Part shown: in pieces, positions 24,228 through 32,899 of the stretch | How the letters are laid out: each line of letters opens with the position of its first letter | Position numbering within the stretch: the stretch's first letter is position 1 | Assembly: GCA_963747535.1 (NCBI GenBank) | Contig: CAVVFX010000017.1 | Span: 310,001 to 374,000, forward strand | Length of the DNA: 64,000 nt | DNA from: CAVVFX01 sp963747535 | GTDB lineage: Bacteria; Acidobacteriota; Terriglobia; Bryobacterales; Bryobacteraceae | Direction of reading: 5' to 3' | Program-made: the position numbers and the translations under genes | Notes under the pieces: model-generated | Told to the model about the DNA's origin: nothing | The model's input: the letters and a program-made list of their open reading frames with translations, nothing else | The model's database searches: none

Positions 24228-25510
24228 TGTTGCGCCGGATCGCGATTCTGCCGGCCGGCATACTGGCAGTCCTCGCCGTGGCCTTCGGCGAACTGGGCGG
24301 AATGTTTGGCGGCGGCCTCCAACATCCTGCGATCCAGTATTATTCCCGCCCGGTAGCGGATCCGGTCTATCAATTGAATCGCAGGATTCAGTCGGGCGAC
24401 GTCCGGCTGAAGTTCGCGGGTGCAAGAGGGTACCTGCCGGCCCTGCTCGAAGAGTTGCAGGTGCCGGTCGAGTCGCAATTGGTGGTTTTTTCGAAGACCA
24501 GCTTACTGGCGCGCCTGATCAGCCCGCAACATCCGCGCACCATTTACTTCAACGACTCGGTGGTCGTTACCTGGATACCCGGCGAGCCATTCGTGGAATT
24601 TGCCGCGCAAGATCCCCAACAGGGCATCATTTTTTACACGCTCGATAATAAGGCGGCAGAAAGGCCGGTGATCACGCGACGCAATGGCAACTGCCTGGTC
24701 TGTCACAACTCGTTGGGAAGCCTGGGAGTTCCCGGCATGATGGTGCGCAGCGTTCTGGCATCCGGCGGCGGAACGCCATTGAGCTATTTAGGCAGCGCGT
24801 TTCCGGACCACCGCAGTCCTTTTGTGGAACGCTGGGGCGGGTGGTATGTGACCGGCAGACGAGTACCGGCGGGACACCGCGGAAACGCGACGGTCGCTAT
24901 TGGGAACAAGGCCTCGCTGACGACCGGAGCCGCTAATCTGGAATCGCTTCAGGGGCTGCTCGATTCTCCCGCTTATCCAATTCCCTACAGCGACGTCGTG
25001 GCTCTGCTGGTTTTCGAACATCAGATGCACATGATGAACCTGCTGACGCGCGCCGGCTGGGAGGCCCGCCTGGCTCTCGACGGGGCCCAGGGGCGTTCGG
25101 ACAGGTTGCTGCGCGACCTGGCCGGAGAACTGGTCGACTATCTTCTATTCATCGATGAATGGCCGCTTCCGGCAGTCGTCGAGGGCAACTCAGGTTTCAC
25201 TGAAAAGTTTTCCAGCGAAGGACCGCGCGACAGCCATGGGCGTTCACTACGGCAGTTTGATCTCGAACATCGACTGATGCGCTATCCCTGCAGTTACATG
25301 ATTTATAGTGCGGCATTCGACGGGCTGCCGGCCGGGCTGCGACGGGCGATTTACCGGCGGATGTGGCAGATTCTGTCCGGGCAGGAACATAGCGGTAAAT
25401 ACGCGAGGCTTTCGCCCGCCGACCGTCAGGCGGTGGTCGAAATACTGCGGGACACCAAGCCGGACCTGCGAGAGTACTTTCAGATCGTAGCCACAGACGA
25501 ACAGAGATGA
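24227..25510 (+). CDS. Exported single-haem c-type protein of unknown family
   Basis: 427 residues. The N-terminal hydrophobic segment (residues 5-25) is a signal peptide or anchor. One haem c motif, CLVCH, sits at residues 156-160 (NGNCLVCHNSLG), so a periplasmic covalent haem is likely. Nearby PGMMVRS and later MHMMN offer possible axial Met ligands. The long C-terminal region (residues 230-427) is helical and unlike small cytochromes; I do not recognise a wider family. It starts on the stop of the beta-helix gene, implying a joint role such as redox chemistry at the cell surface, but this is inference. Confidence 0.65.
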   Translation: MLRRIAILPAGILAVLAVAFGELGGMFGGGLQHPAIQYYSRPVADPVYQLNRRIQSGDVRLKFAGARGYLPALLEELQVPVESQLVVFSKTSLLARLISPQHPRTIYFNDSVVVTWIPGEPFVEFAAQDPQQGIIFYTLDNKAAERPVITRRNGNCLVCHNSLGSLGVPGMMVRSVLASGGGTPLSYLGSAFPDHRSPFVERWGGWYVTGRRVPAGHRGNATVAIGNKASLTTGAANLESLQGLLDSPAYPIPYSDVVALLVFEHQMHMMNLLTRAGWEARLALDGAQGRSDRLLRDLAGELVDYLLFIDEWPLPAVVEGNSGFTEKFSSEGPRDSHGRSLRQFDLEHRLMRYPCSYMIYSAAFDGLPAGLRRAIYRRMWQILSGQEHSGKYARLSPADRQAVVEILRDTKPDLREYFQIVATDEQR

Positions 25511-25565
25511 GACGGATTGGAATTATCTGTGTGATTTCAGCTTTCAGCGGTGGCTATCACTCAAA

Positions 25566-26441
25566 TCAACGGACCGCTCCGGAAGCCAGACGGACGCCGG
25601 TCTCATAGCGTTGCTCCCGGCTGACGATTTCCTTCACGCGCACACCGTAGTTGCCCGCAACCACTACCACCTCGCCCCGCGCAATAATGCAGTTGTTCAC
25701 GATGATGTCCACCGGTTCGTTCACCTGCCGGTCCAATTCCACAATCGAGCCGGTAGTCAACTTGAGGACCTCTTTTACCATCATGTTAGTTTTCCCGAAC
25801 GATACACTCACGGGCAGGTGTACCCCGAGCAGCAAGTCGAACGTCTTGGACATCGCAGAGGGCTGGCCGGTGGGCTCCGTTGGTAGTGGAGCCGATGGGG
25901 CGGCGGCCGCGCTGGGCGATGCAGCCTCGACAATGCTCTCGAGCAACTCAGGCGACGGAGCGATGAATATGGGCAGGTCTCCGATCTCGGCATCAGGCAG
26001 GTCGATGGCCAGTGAAAGCCCGATACAGCTTTCAGGCAGACTATCCTTGTCGGACCTGGCACCGCAGGTCACCTCGTGGCCCACGCGGGCCCCGATGGCT
26101 TGGGCGAGGCCGGAAAAAGTTTGGCTGAGAACCTCCTGAAACGTGCTCAGAGCGTCATCACGTCCGACCTCTTCGATCCCGGCCGCGCGCAAGACGCTGG
26201 TTCCAAGCTCGCGCCACACCAGCTCAGGCGTCGCGAGACGAACCATACAGGCCGGTCCGAGACTGAAGGCCTGTTCGGAATAAAGAGACCCTTCAGATGC
26301 CTGGAATGGCCGCGAGACTCCGTCGCAATGGATAGAGGGTTTATGGTCGGCCATAGACTCGACAACGCCCGTCAGACCGCGGCCCCACTCGTCCGCCAAC
26401 CATTGCACGATCTGTTCCGCTGCTTCTTTTTGAGTTGCCAT
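25566..26441 (-). CDS. fliN: Flagellar motor switch protein FliN/FliY-like, long form
   Basis: 291 residues from ATG 26441, two bases after the fliA stop. The last ~85 residues are the SpoA/FliN domain (LLLGVHLPVSVSFGKTNM, then ELDRQVNEPVDI, ARGEVVVVAGNYGVRV). The first ~190 residues are a separate domain that may be FliM/CheC-like in the manner of FliY. An Ala/Pro/Ser linker lies at about 190-205. It is a second FliN besides the 82-residue one at 33239, so the C-ring may have two kinds of FliN. Last gene of the minus-strand flagellar operon. Confidence 0.85.
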   Translation of the reverse strand: MATQKEAAEQIVQWLADEWGRGLTGVVESMADHKPSIHCDGVSRPFQASEGSLYSEQAFSLGPACMVRLATPELVWRELGTSVLRAAGIEEVGRDDALSTFQEVLSQTFSGLAQAIGARVGHEVTCGARSDKDSLPESCIGLSLAIDLPDAEIGDLPIFIAPSPELLESIVEAASPSAAAAPSAPLPTEPTGQPSAMSKTFDLLLGVHLPVSVSFGKTNMMVKEVLKLTTGSIVELDRQVNEPVDIIVNNCIIARGEVVVVAGNYGVRVKEIVSREQRYETGVRLASGAVR

Positions 26442-26443
26442 GA

Positions 26444-27196
26444 TCAGATTCCCCGTCCCGCGGGCCATCGCTTTTGCATAGCCACGCGCAACCGCAACAC
26501 CGCTTGCGATTTCAATTGCGAGATGCGCGAGAGATGCAGGTCCATGATGCCGGCAATTTCGCGCAAGTTGAGCTCTTCGTGATAGTAGAGCGCCAGAACG
26601 GTCCGTTCGACCTTGGGCAGGTTGCCGATCGACAGGCCGAGCACGCGCTCGAGCTCAGCCCGTTCCAACGCCACCGAGGGAAGGTGTTCCTGGTCATCGG
26701 CCAGTTTGCGGAGCACGGTCGCCGGGGAGGGGCCCTGGGTCGCATCGAATTCGCCGATCTGCACATGCTCCAACTCGACCAGCCAAGCGTGGTAATCATC
26801 CACACTCAGGCCCAGTTCGGCCGCAATCTCCTCCTCGGACGGCGCCTGTCCGAGCCGCTGTTCGCAGCTGGATATGGCGGCTTCAACCTGGCGCGCCTGC
26901 CGCCGTTTCTGGCGCGGAGCGAAGTCCATGCCGCGCAGACTGTCCAGGATAGCTCCGCGAATCCGATATTCAGCATAGGTCTTGAGGAGAACGTTTTGGG
27001 AACTATCGAAGTTATCCACGGCCCAGATCAGCCCGAGAGTGCCCGCTGAGATCAGGTCGTCGATGTGAATGTGTTCGGGCAGGCGTTCATGGATCCGGCG
27101 CGCGATCAGGCGGACTTGGGGCAAATGGTCGAGGATCAACTGCTCCCGTTGTTCCGCGGTGAGCTCCACCGCGGATTCCTGCAGTGTCCCGTGCAT
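26444..27196 (-). CDS. fliA: Flagellar sigma factor (sigma-28 type)
   Basis: 250 residues from ATG 27196 (MHGTLQESAVEL). Region 2 is seen in LPQVRLIARRIHERLP, DDLISAGTLGLIWAVDNFD and FKTYAEYRIRGAILDSLRGMDF-like residues (here LKTYAEYRIRG). Region 3 has RQVEAAISSCEQRLGQAPSEEEIA. Region 4 is ERTVLALYYHEELNLREIAG with the helix-turn-helix LSRISQLKSQAV. Role: directs RNA polymerase to late flagellar promoters. No anti-sigma factor FlgM is next to it. It follows flhA after a 205-bp palindrome-rich spacer, so it might have its own promoter. Confidence 0.93.
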   Translation of the reverse strand: MHGTLQESAVELTAEQREQLILDHLPQVRLIARRIHERLPEHIHIDDLISAGTLGLIWAVDNFDSSQNVLLKTYAEYRIRGAILDSLRGMDFAPRQKRRQARQVEAAISSCEQRLGQAPSEEEIAAELGLSVDDYHAWLVELEHVQIGEFDATQGPSPATVLRKLADDQEHLPSVALERAELERVLGLSIGNLPKVERTVLALYYHEELNLREIAGIMDLHLSRISQLKSQAVLRLRVAMQKRWPAGRGI

Positions 27197-27401
27197 TAAT
27201 GAACCTCGCGTAATACAGTGACAACCGGTGACGTCGCGCGGGCACTCTTGCCTGCCGCGTCGGCACTCTTGCCGACGCGTCTTGACCGCGCCGACAATGT
27301 GTCGAGACGAGTCTCGACCCTGCAGGCTGAAGCCTGCGCCACCATACTGCGCCGACAAATTCTGTCACTCAATTCTGCGAACCTCATTAATGAGCCGGGC
27401 A
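27197..27401. repeat. Palindrome cluster between flhA and fliA
   Basis: 205 bp with three consecutive perfect hairpins: GTCGGCACTCTTGCCGAC (27259-27276), GTCGAGACGAGTCTCGAC (27301-27318) and GCAGGCTGAAGCCTGC (27322-27337). ATTAATG-bearing segments lie at both edges (about 27194 and 27388). No gene. It may be an inserted palindromic repeat or an RNA-stability element within the operon. Confidence 0.7.
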
Positions 27402-29465
27402 TTACTGAATTACTCCCAGCGAATGCACTTTCAGACCGGCGGGAATTTCGTTGTGTGAAAGGAAGAAGACATTCCATTGCGAGGCTTCCACCAGTTGCCT
27501 CATGAAGAACCGAACGCTGGAACTGCAAATGGCGACCATCGGCGATTCCGGTGCGCCCGTGGTCCGGCTCACCTTAGAAGCAATCTCCCGGATCGCGTTG
27601 GGGTGCAGAGCGACGGTGCTCCCATGCTCGGTATGTTCCACTGCCGCTTCCACCGTTTGCTCGATCTGCGGGTCGACAAAGAAGGCCAGCAGGTCTCCGT
27701 TTGGCGACAAGTAGGGCCGCACGATCGAGCGGCGCATGGTCTGCCGCACATATTCGGTCAACAGCATGGGATTCCGGCTGGTGCCGGCGGCTTCGCCCAG
27801 CGCTTCCAGGATAGAGACAGCGTCCCGAATGGACACGCGCTCGCGCAAAAGATTCTGCAGCACCCGCTGCACGGTGGCCAGAGGGACAAGTTTTGGCACC
27901 AGGTCCTCCACCACCTTGGGATTCTCGGCGGCGACGCGATCGAGCAGCTTTTTGGCATCCTGCCGCGAGAACAGCTCGTGCGCGTTCCGGCGGATCAGTT
28001 CAGCGAGGTGAGTTCCCAGAACGCTGACCGGATCGACGACGGTGTATCCCAGGGATCGCGCCCGCTCGGCCTTCTCGCCCGGGATCCACCAGGCGTTCAT
28101 GCCGAATGCGGGCTCGCGAGTCGCCTGGCCTTCGATGGGTTGACTCGGCTGGCCGACCGGAATTGCCAGTTCGCAGCCTGCGGGTAATTCCCAGCGAGCA
28201 ATTTCGACACCTTTGAGCGAGATGACATACTCGCGCGACCGCAACGCGAGGTTATCGGTGACACGCACCGGCGGCAGCAAGTATCCGAGGTCGCTCGCCA
28301 TCTGCTTACGGATACCCGCAATGCGCCTCAGGAGCGCCGAATTGGCTCCCCCTTCGACAAATTTTACGAGCCCAAGCCCGACCTCGATAGCCAGGGGATC
28401 GACGCGCAGCAGGCTCTCGATGTTGTCTTTGGGCGCGGCCGGAGCGTTGTCAGCCTGGTTCTTCACCAGCGCTCCCTTTTTGCGCATCTGCCAGCTGCCC
28501 GTTCCCAGTCCGGCTCCGAGCAGGAGGAACGGTATCTTGGGCAGCCCCGGGAGAATTCCCAGCAGCAACAGCACTCCACTTGCCAACAGCAAAGGCTGCG
28601 GGTTCCCGAAGACCTGTTTCTTGAATTCCTGGGCGATGGGGGTTTCGGCGCCCGCACGGGTGACAATGAGACCGCCGGAGATGGAGATCATCAGGGCGGG
28701 GATGACCGTCACCAGCCCGTCTCCGATGGTGAGCACGGTGTAGGTCTGAAGCGCGCGGAGGAGATCCATGTTGTGCTGGAAGACGCCGATACAGAATCCG
28801 GCGATTATGTTGATGCCAGTGATCAGTAGTCCGGCGACGGCATCGCGCTGGGTGAAGCGCGACGCGCCGTCCATGGCGCCGTAGAATTCGGCTTCGTTGG
28901 CCAAGGCTTTGCGCCGCCTGCGGGCCTCGGTCTCGTCGATGAGGCCGGCGTTCAGGTCGGCGTCGATGGCCATCTGTTTGCCGGGCATGGCGTCGAGGGT
29001 AAAACGCGCGGTTACTTCCGAAATGCGAACCGCGCCGTGGTTGATCACGACGTACTGAATCGCGATCAACACCAGAAAGATCACGGCGCCGATGATGTAG
29101 TTCCCGCCCACAACGAAATTGCCGAAGGCCTGGATCACGTCGCCGGCGGCGGAAGTACCGGTATTGCCGTTCAGTAGAATGAGCCGGGCGGAAGATACGT
29201 TGAGCGAGAGGCGGAAGAGCGTCAGCAGCAGGAGCGTGGTGGGAAAAACGCTGAAGTCTACCGGGCGCGTGATATACATCGCGACCATCATCACGATAAC
29301 GGACATCATGATATCCGTGACGATGAGGATGTCGAGGAGGAATGCCGGCATCGGCGCAATGAGCGCCATGATGATGGCGAGGACTGCGATCGGGACACCC
29401 AAGTCGCCCAGGGCGGCCAGCGAAACCAGGGGACTGTGCGGCGCCGGCAGGGATTTAATCGCCAA
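27402..29465 (-). CDS. flhA: Flagellar export gate protein FlhA
   Basis: 687 residues. There are eight N-terminal membrane helices (about residues 15-330) with the FHIPEP signature region around FRLSLNVSSARLIL and GAVRISEVTARFTLDAMPGKQMAIDADLNAG. The cytoplasmic C-terminal domain (about 360-687) docks chaperone-substrate complexes. The start is TTG 29465, with GAGGTG four bases upstream. The usual ATG is missing, probably because the sequence before it was replaced by the RAYT/REP unit, whose transposase frame runs 11 bp into flhA. Role: nonameric channel ring of the type III export gate and energy coupling. Confidence 0.95.
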   Translation of the reverse strand: MAIKSLPAPHSPLVSLAALGDLGVPIAVLAIIMALIAPMPAFLLDILIVTDIMMSVIVMMVAMYITRPVDFSVFPTTLLLLTLFRLSLNVSSARLILLNGNTGTSAAGDVIQAFGNFVVGGNYIIGAVIFLVLIAIQYVVINHGAVRISEVTARFTLDAMPGKQMAIDADLNAGLIDETEARRRRKALANEAEFYGAMDGASRFTQRDAVAGLLITGINIIAGFCIGVFQHNMDLLRALQTYTVLTIGDGLVTVIPALMISISGGLIVTRAGAETPIAQEFKKQVFGNPQPLLLASGVLLLLGILPGLPKIPFLLLGAGLGTGSWQMRKKGALVKNQADNAPAAPKDNIESLLRVDPLAIEVGLGLVKFVEGGANSALLRRIAGIRKQMASDLGYLLPPVRVTDNLALRSREYVISLKGVEIARWELPAGCELAIPVGQPSQPIEGQATREPAFGMNAWWIPGEKAERARSLGYTVVDPVSVLGTHLAELIRRNAHELFSRQDAKKLLDRVAAENPKVVEDLVPKLVPLATVQRVLQNLLRERVSIRDAVSILEALGEAAGTSRNPMLLTEYVRQTMRRSIVRPYLSPNGDLLAFFVDPQIEQTVEAAVEHTEHGSTVALHPNAIREIASKVSRTTGAPESPMVAICSSSVRFFMRQLVEASQWNVFFLSHNEIPAGLKVHSLGVIQ

Positions 29466-30042
29466 TGTTCACCTCGCCGCAGACGTTCCCGTAGGGCGGA
29501 CCATCGTTTTTTGTGGTCCGACCGGCTGCGCAGCAGCCCGCAGCGCTGGACCATTTCCATTGATCAGGATATCGGGCAAGCCCGGCCCGGACAGGATTGT
29601 TTTCTATGTACCTGGCGGTTTCCGCGAGCTCGTCGTAGCAACGGATCCAATGGTCGTAGAATTCCTCGTGCCAAAACGCTCCTTTACGACCTAAAATTCG
29701 GTTGCAGACGCGTGTGGTCCGTCCTTTGAGCCATTGGACGATGCGGGTTAAGTCGACATATGGCTCCAGGAGTACATGCACGTGGTTCGGCATGATGAGG
29801 TGGGCAAACAGGTGATACCATCCGAGAACGTTAGCGCCATAGACGACAGCGTTTTGTACTGTTACGGCTATACGTGAGTCACCCAACCACATGGGACCTG
29901 CCAGCGGTTGGGATTTCGCGTTCATTACCAGGAGTTCGGGCTTGGGTCGTGGCCGCGAACCAGCCAGCCTGAATACCAAATGAACGACTTTACCGTCAGG
30001 AATCCAGTGCGGCAGGGGCCTGCGGTAGAGAATTCCACTCAT
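29455..30042 (-). CDS. REP-associated tyrosine transposase (RAYT, Y1 HUH family)
   Basis: 195 residues from ATG 30042 (MSGILYRRPLP); a longer reading would start inside the REP. The HUH motif is HVH at residues 87-89 (IMPNHVHVLLEP). The catalytic tyrosine is Tyr145 in ARYIENNPVRAGL, followed by the family-typical DQWKWSSA. Family knowledge: RAYTs nick and join single-stranded REP hairpins next to a GTRG tetranucleotide. Here the gene is bracketed by two inverted REPs and sits between flhB and flhA in the flagellar operon. The last ~25 residues are encoded by the REP itself, so the domain probably ends earlier. It looks intact. Confidence 0.9.
   Translation of the reverse strand: MSGILYRRPLPHWIPDGKVVHLVFRLAGSRPRPKPELLVMNAKSQPLAGPMWLGDSRIAVTVQNAVVYGANVLGWYHLFAHLIMPNHVHVLLEPYVDLTRIVQWLKGRTTRVCNRILGRKGAFWHEEFYDHWIRCYDELAETARYIENNPVRAGLARYPDQWKWSSAAGCCAAGRTTKNDGPPYGNVCGEVNIGD
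29491..29537. repeat. REP element at the 3' side of the RAYT gene
   Basis: GTAG tetranucleotide at 29491, stem GGCGGACCA with its inverse TGGTCCG around a TCGTTTTTTG loop, then the second hairpin GGCTGCGCAGCAGCC. Inverted relative to the REP at 30058. It lies within the last codons of the transposase frame and just upstream of the flhA ribosome-binding site. Confidence 0.88.
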
Positions 30043-30057
30043 TGTGGCGCTCCACGC

Positions 30058-30106
30058 GACTGCTTCGCAGCCGAGTCGGACCACAAAAAACGATGGTCCG
30101 CCTTAC
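30058..30106. repeat. REP element at the 5' side of the RAYT gene
   Basis: Minus-strand reading: GTAA (for GTAG), stem GGCGGACCA / TGGTCCG with the same TCGTTTTTTG loop, then GGCTGCGAAGCAGTC as second hairpin. Inverse of the REP at 29491, as expected for a RAYT gene flanked by its own REPs. 18 bp before the flhB stop. Confidence 0.88.
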
Positions 30107-30124
30107 GGTGATGGATTAGTCTCA

Positions 30125-31177
30125 TCATCTCTTCATCAACCGGTAGACATAGGCTAGAATCTCCGCCACCGCCCGATACAGGTGCGCCGGGATCTCCTGG
30201 CCGACCTCCGCGGACTTATATAGTGCCTGCGCGAGGGGAGGATTCTCAATAATTGGTACCTGATGTTCGATCGCAATCCGCCGGATGGTTGCGGCAAGGT
30301 AGTTCTTGCCTTTCGCGACCACCAGCGGGGCGGGCATGGCCCCCATCTCGTAACGGATCGCTACCGCGAAATGGGTCGGGTTCACGATCACCGCGGTTGC
30401 CTTGGGAACGTCCTTCAGCATGCTGCGGCGGCGCATGGTGAACTGCAATCTCCGGACCCGCGCCTTGATCTGCGGATTCCCGTCCATGTCTTTGGACTCG
30501 TCCTTGATCTCCTGCCGGCTCATCCGCATATCCCCGGCGTATTGCTGCTTTTGACGGAAGAGATTGACCAGCCCAAAAACGATGAAAAGCCCGGCGGCGC
30601 GCCACAGCAGCGTCTGTACGGAGTTGGCAACCATATTTGTGCCCGCCGGGATGCTCTGCAACGGGAGCAGGAGCAAACCATCGATCCGCTCCCGCACGAT
30701 CATATAGACTGCGTACCCGCAGACCGGCAGGATCAGGACGGCCTGGAGCAGAGCCGGAAAATTCTGCCGGGGCATCTGACGCAGTTTCGCGAGCGGGTTC
30801 AAGCGGGAGAACTTGGGCAACAGAGGGGTGAGGCTGAAACCGAAGCGGGTGACCAGCATCGTGGCCGCGATGGTTGTGCCCGTCAGTACACCGCCAAGAA
30901 CGGCGATTCCGACGATAAGTTTCCAGAGCAGCCACGCCACCAGTGCGACGATGCCTTGCGGAGTCAACCCGCTGCGGAACGCCCAGCGCAGCGAGACCAG
31001 CATGATCTCCCGCAGGCTGCCCATCATGCGCGCGCTCCAGGCTGCCGCGATCGATACGAAGATCAGGAATTGCACTCCGGCGACGAAATCACGCGCCGAG
31101 GCGAAGCTTCCTTCCTTGCGCGCCTTGTCGACGTGCCGCGGCGTCGCCTGTTCTGTTTGCTGGGAACGATCCGGCAT
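30125..31177 (-). CDS. flhB: Flagellar export switch protein FlhB
   Basis: 350 residues. Four membrane helices lie between about residues 30 and 215. The autocleavage site NPTH is at 266-269 (VIVNPTHFAVAIRYE), which after cleavage switches export from rod-hook to filament substrates. The N-terminus RSQQTEQATPRHVDKARKEG is the conserved cytoplasmic entry segment. It starts 3 bp after the fliR stop and is the last gene before the RAYT insertion. FlhB interacts with FliK, which in this genome is exceptionally long. Confidence 0.95.
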   Translation of the reverse strand: MPDRSQQTEQATPRHVDKARKEGSFASARDFVAGVQFLIFVSIAAAWSARMMGSLREIMLVSLRWAFRSGLTPQGIVALVAWLLWKLIVGIAVLGGVLTGTTIAATMLVTRFGFSLTPLLPKFSRLNPLAKLRQMPRQNFPALLQAVLILPVCGYAVYMIVRERIDGLLLLPLQSIPAGTNMVANSVQTLLWRAAGLFIVFGLVNLFRQKQQYAGDMRMSRQEIKDESKDMDGNPQIKARVRRLQFTMRRRSMLKDVPKATAVIVNPTHFAVAIRYEMGAMPAPLVVAKGKNYLAATIRRIAIEHQVPIIENPPLAQALYKSAEVGQEIPAHLYRAVAEILAYVYRLMKR

Positions 31178-31180
31178 AGG

Positions 31181-31957
31181 CTATCGCCGCCGCAGCAGGA
31201 TCCCCCCCGCCGTTTCGAGCGAATGCTGGGCGAACGACTGGTAGACGCGTGCATACACAGGCGTCAGTACCGCGAACAACGCCAGCGCCGCGATGATCTT
31301 GACTGGAAACGCCAGCGAGAGCAATTGGAGCTGCGCATTGACCCTGCCGAGGAACCCAAGCGTCAAGTCGACCAGAACCAGGAATGCGATCACGGGAAGC
31401 GCCAACCGCAGGCCATAGACAAACAGTTCGCCGCTCAACCGGGCAATAGCCTCAGGGGCGCCGTGGAGTTGCGGGGTTTGCCCGGGCGGCAGGGTCTTGA
31501 TGGTTCCCGCCAGAATTGCCAGCACCTGGCGGTCGAATCCCGCAGCGAAAAACAACAAGCCGGCGAACATCTCCGCAATCACCAGCAAGAGGGACGTGTC
31601 CGCGGCCGACGTGGGATCGACGGTCTGCGCGAATCCGAAGCCCGCGTGCAGCCCCGCGATTTGGGCGGCGAGTTTCATGGACTCGATGGCGAATGCCACG
31701 GTCAACCCCAGCGCTATCCCTATAGCTGCATCCATCACCACGAACCCCGCCAGGCGAGCGAGACTCTGGTCAAGACCTGAAACCGGCGGCCAGACCGGAA
31801 AGAGACAGGTTGCGGTAGCGATGGATAGGACGATCTTGGCCGTCACGGGAGCGCCACTCACGCCAGGCAGCGGCACAAACACAAAGACGCCGGCGACCCG
31901 CGCCAACACCAGGAGAAACCCCAGGATGTGATCGACAACGAACAGATCAGCGCCCAT
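31181..31957 (-). CDS. fliR: Flagellar export gate protein FliR
   Basis: 258 residues with about six hydrophobic helices and the family motifs FVFVPLPGVSGAPVTAKIVLS near the N-terminus and GLHAGFGFAQTVDPTSAADT in the middle. Member of the FliPQR gate through which all axial proteins pass. Its start overlaps the fliQ end by 11 bp, which is typical of tightly coupled export-gate genes. Confidence 0.93.
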   Translation of the reverse strand: MGADLFVVDHILGFLLVLARVAGVFVFVPLPGVSGAPVTAKIVLSIATATCLFPVWPPVSGLDQSLARLAGFVVMDAAIGIALGLTVAFAIESMKLAAQIAGLHAGFGFAQTVDPTSAADTSLLLVIAEMFAGLLFFAAGFDRQVLAILAGTIKTLPPGQTPQLHGAPEAIARLSGELFVYGLRLALPVIAFLVLVDLTLGFLGRVNAQLQLLSLAFPVKIIAALALFAVLTPVYARVYQSFAQHSLETAGGILLRRR

Positions 31958-32216
31958 AATGTTGCAAGTTCCCCAGCAAAGAAGTTGCGTAGGCCATGCT
32001 CTTGTGCATCATCCAGGGCATCAACAGCAAGAGGCCGCCGAGGAAGGCCAGCAATCGCGGCACGGTATTGAAGCCGGAATCCTGAATCGACGTCACAATC
32101 TGAATCAGGCTGATGGTGATCCCGGTGGCAAATCCAATGGCCAGCAGCGGCGCGGCCAGCCAGAACGCGGTCAGGAACATTTCGCGAATGAGCTGGATTA
32201 CCGAATCCGGAGTCAT
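31947..32216 (-). CDS. fliQ: Flagellar export gate protein FliQ
   Basis: 89 residues, the standard length, with two membrane helices (about 13-40 and 52-75) and the conserved GITISLIQIVTSIQD core. The start ATG 32216 overlaps the fliP stop by four bases (ATGA). Confidence 0.93.
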   Translation of the reverse strand: MTPDSVIQLIREMFLTAFWLAAPLLAIGFATGITISLIQIVTSIQDSGFNTVPRLLAFLGGLLLLMPWMMHKSMAYATSLLGNLQHYGR

Positions 32217-32899
32217 GTTTGGGTGAGGCCTTTCATCAACGAACCGATAACCAGGTTCCAACCGTCCACCAGGACAAACAGGAGGATCTTGAATGGCGCG
32301 GAAATCATGACTGGCGGAAGTTGCATCATGCCGACGGAGAGCGTTACCGACGCGACCACGATGTCGATCACCAGAAACGGCAGATACAAGACGGCGCCGA
32401 TCTGGAATCCTGCTTTGAGTTCGGAGAGAATATACGCAGGGATCAGGACGGTCATCTGCAGATCGGCCGGCGTGCGGGGTTTGGGGAGGTGCGAGAGCTC
32501 GACGAACAGCGCAATATCCTTCTCACGCGTAAAGCGCAGGAGGAAGGCCCGCAATGGCTTGGCGCCCTCGTCGAAACCGTCCTGCCAGGTCATTTCGCCT
32601 TTTTCCACGGGCTCCCACCCCCTTTGGTACATTTCGACGGCGATCGGCTGCATGATCAGGATGGTGAGAAACAGCGCGATACCGATCAGCACCTGATTGG
32701 AGGGCGCGGTCTGGGTCCCTAGAGCCTGGCGCAGGAAATGGAGGACGATGGAGATGCGGAGAAACGGCGTGATCGCCATGATCACGGCGGGAAGCAGGGT
32801 CATCAAGGTCAGGAGAATGATGATCTGCATGGGCGGGCTGAGAGTCCCGCCGGGCATGGGAGAAATTCCGGTTGACGAGCTAGGAAGAAATTTCCACAT
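32213..32899 (-). CDS. fliP: Flagellar export gate protein FliP
   Basis: 228 residues. The conserved FliP features are LPAVIMAITPFLRISIVLHF, GTQTAPSNQVLIGIALFLT and the C-terminal SVTLSVGMMQLPPVMISAPFKILLF. Unlike the E. coli protein, no cleavable signal peptide is evident before the first helix: the N-terminus is MWKFLPSSSTG, a short polar leader. The start overlaps the end of fliO by 20 bp, so its sequence is constrained by two frames. Forms the pentameric core of the export gate with FliQ and FliR. Confidence 0.93.
   Translation of the reverse strand: MWKFLPSSSTGISPMPGGTLSPPMQIIILLTLMTLLPAVIMAITPFLRISIVLHFLRQALGTQTAPSNQVLIGIALFLTILIMQPIAVEMYQRGWEPVEKGEMTWQDGFDEGAKPLRAFLLRFTREKDIALFVELSHLPKPRTPADLQMTVLIPAYILSELKAGFQIGAVLYLPFLVIDIVVASVTLSVGMMQLPPVMISAPFKILLFVLVDGWNLVIGSLMKGLTQT

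Noticed and set aside
27197..27358. Upstream extension of FliA to 304 residues
   Set aside because: The added residues are coded by hairpin repeats and have no counterpart in sigma-28 factors.
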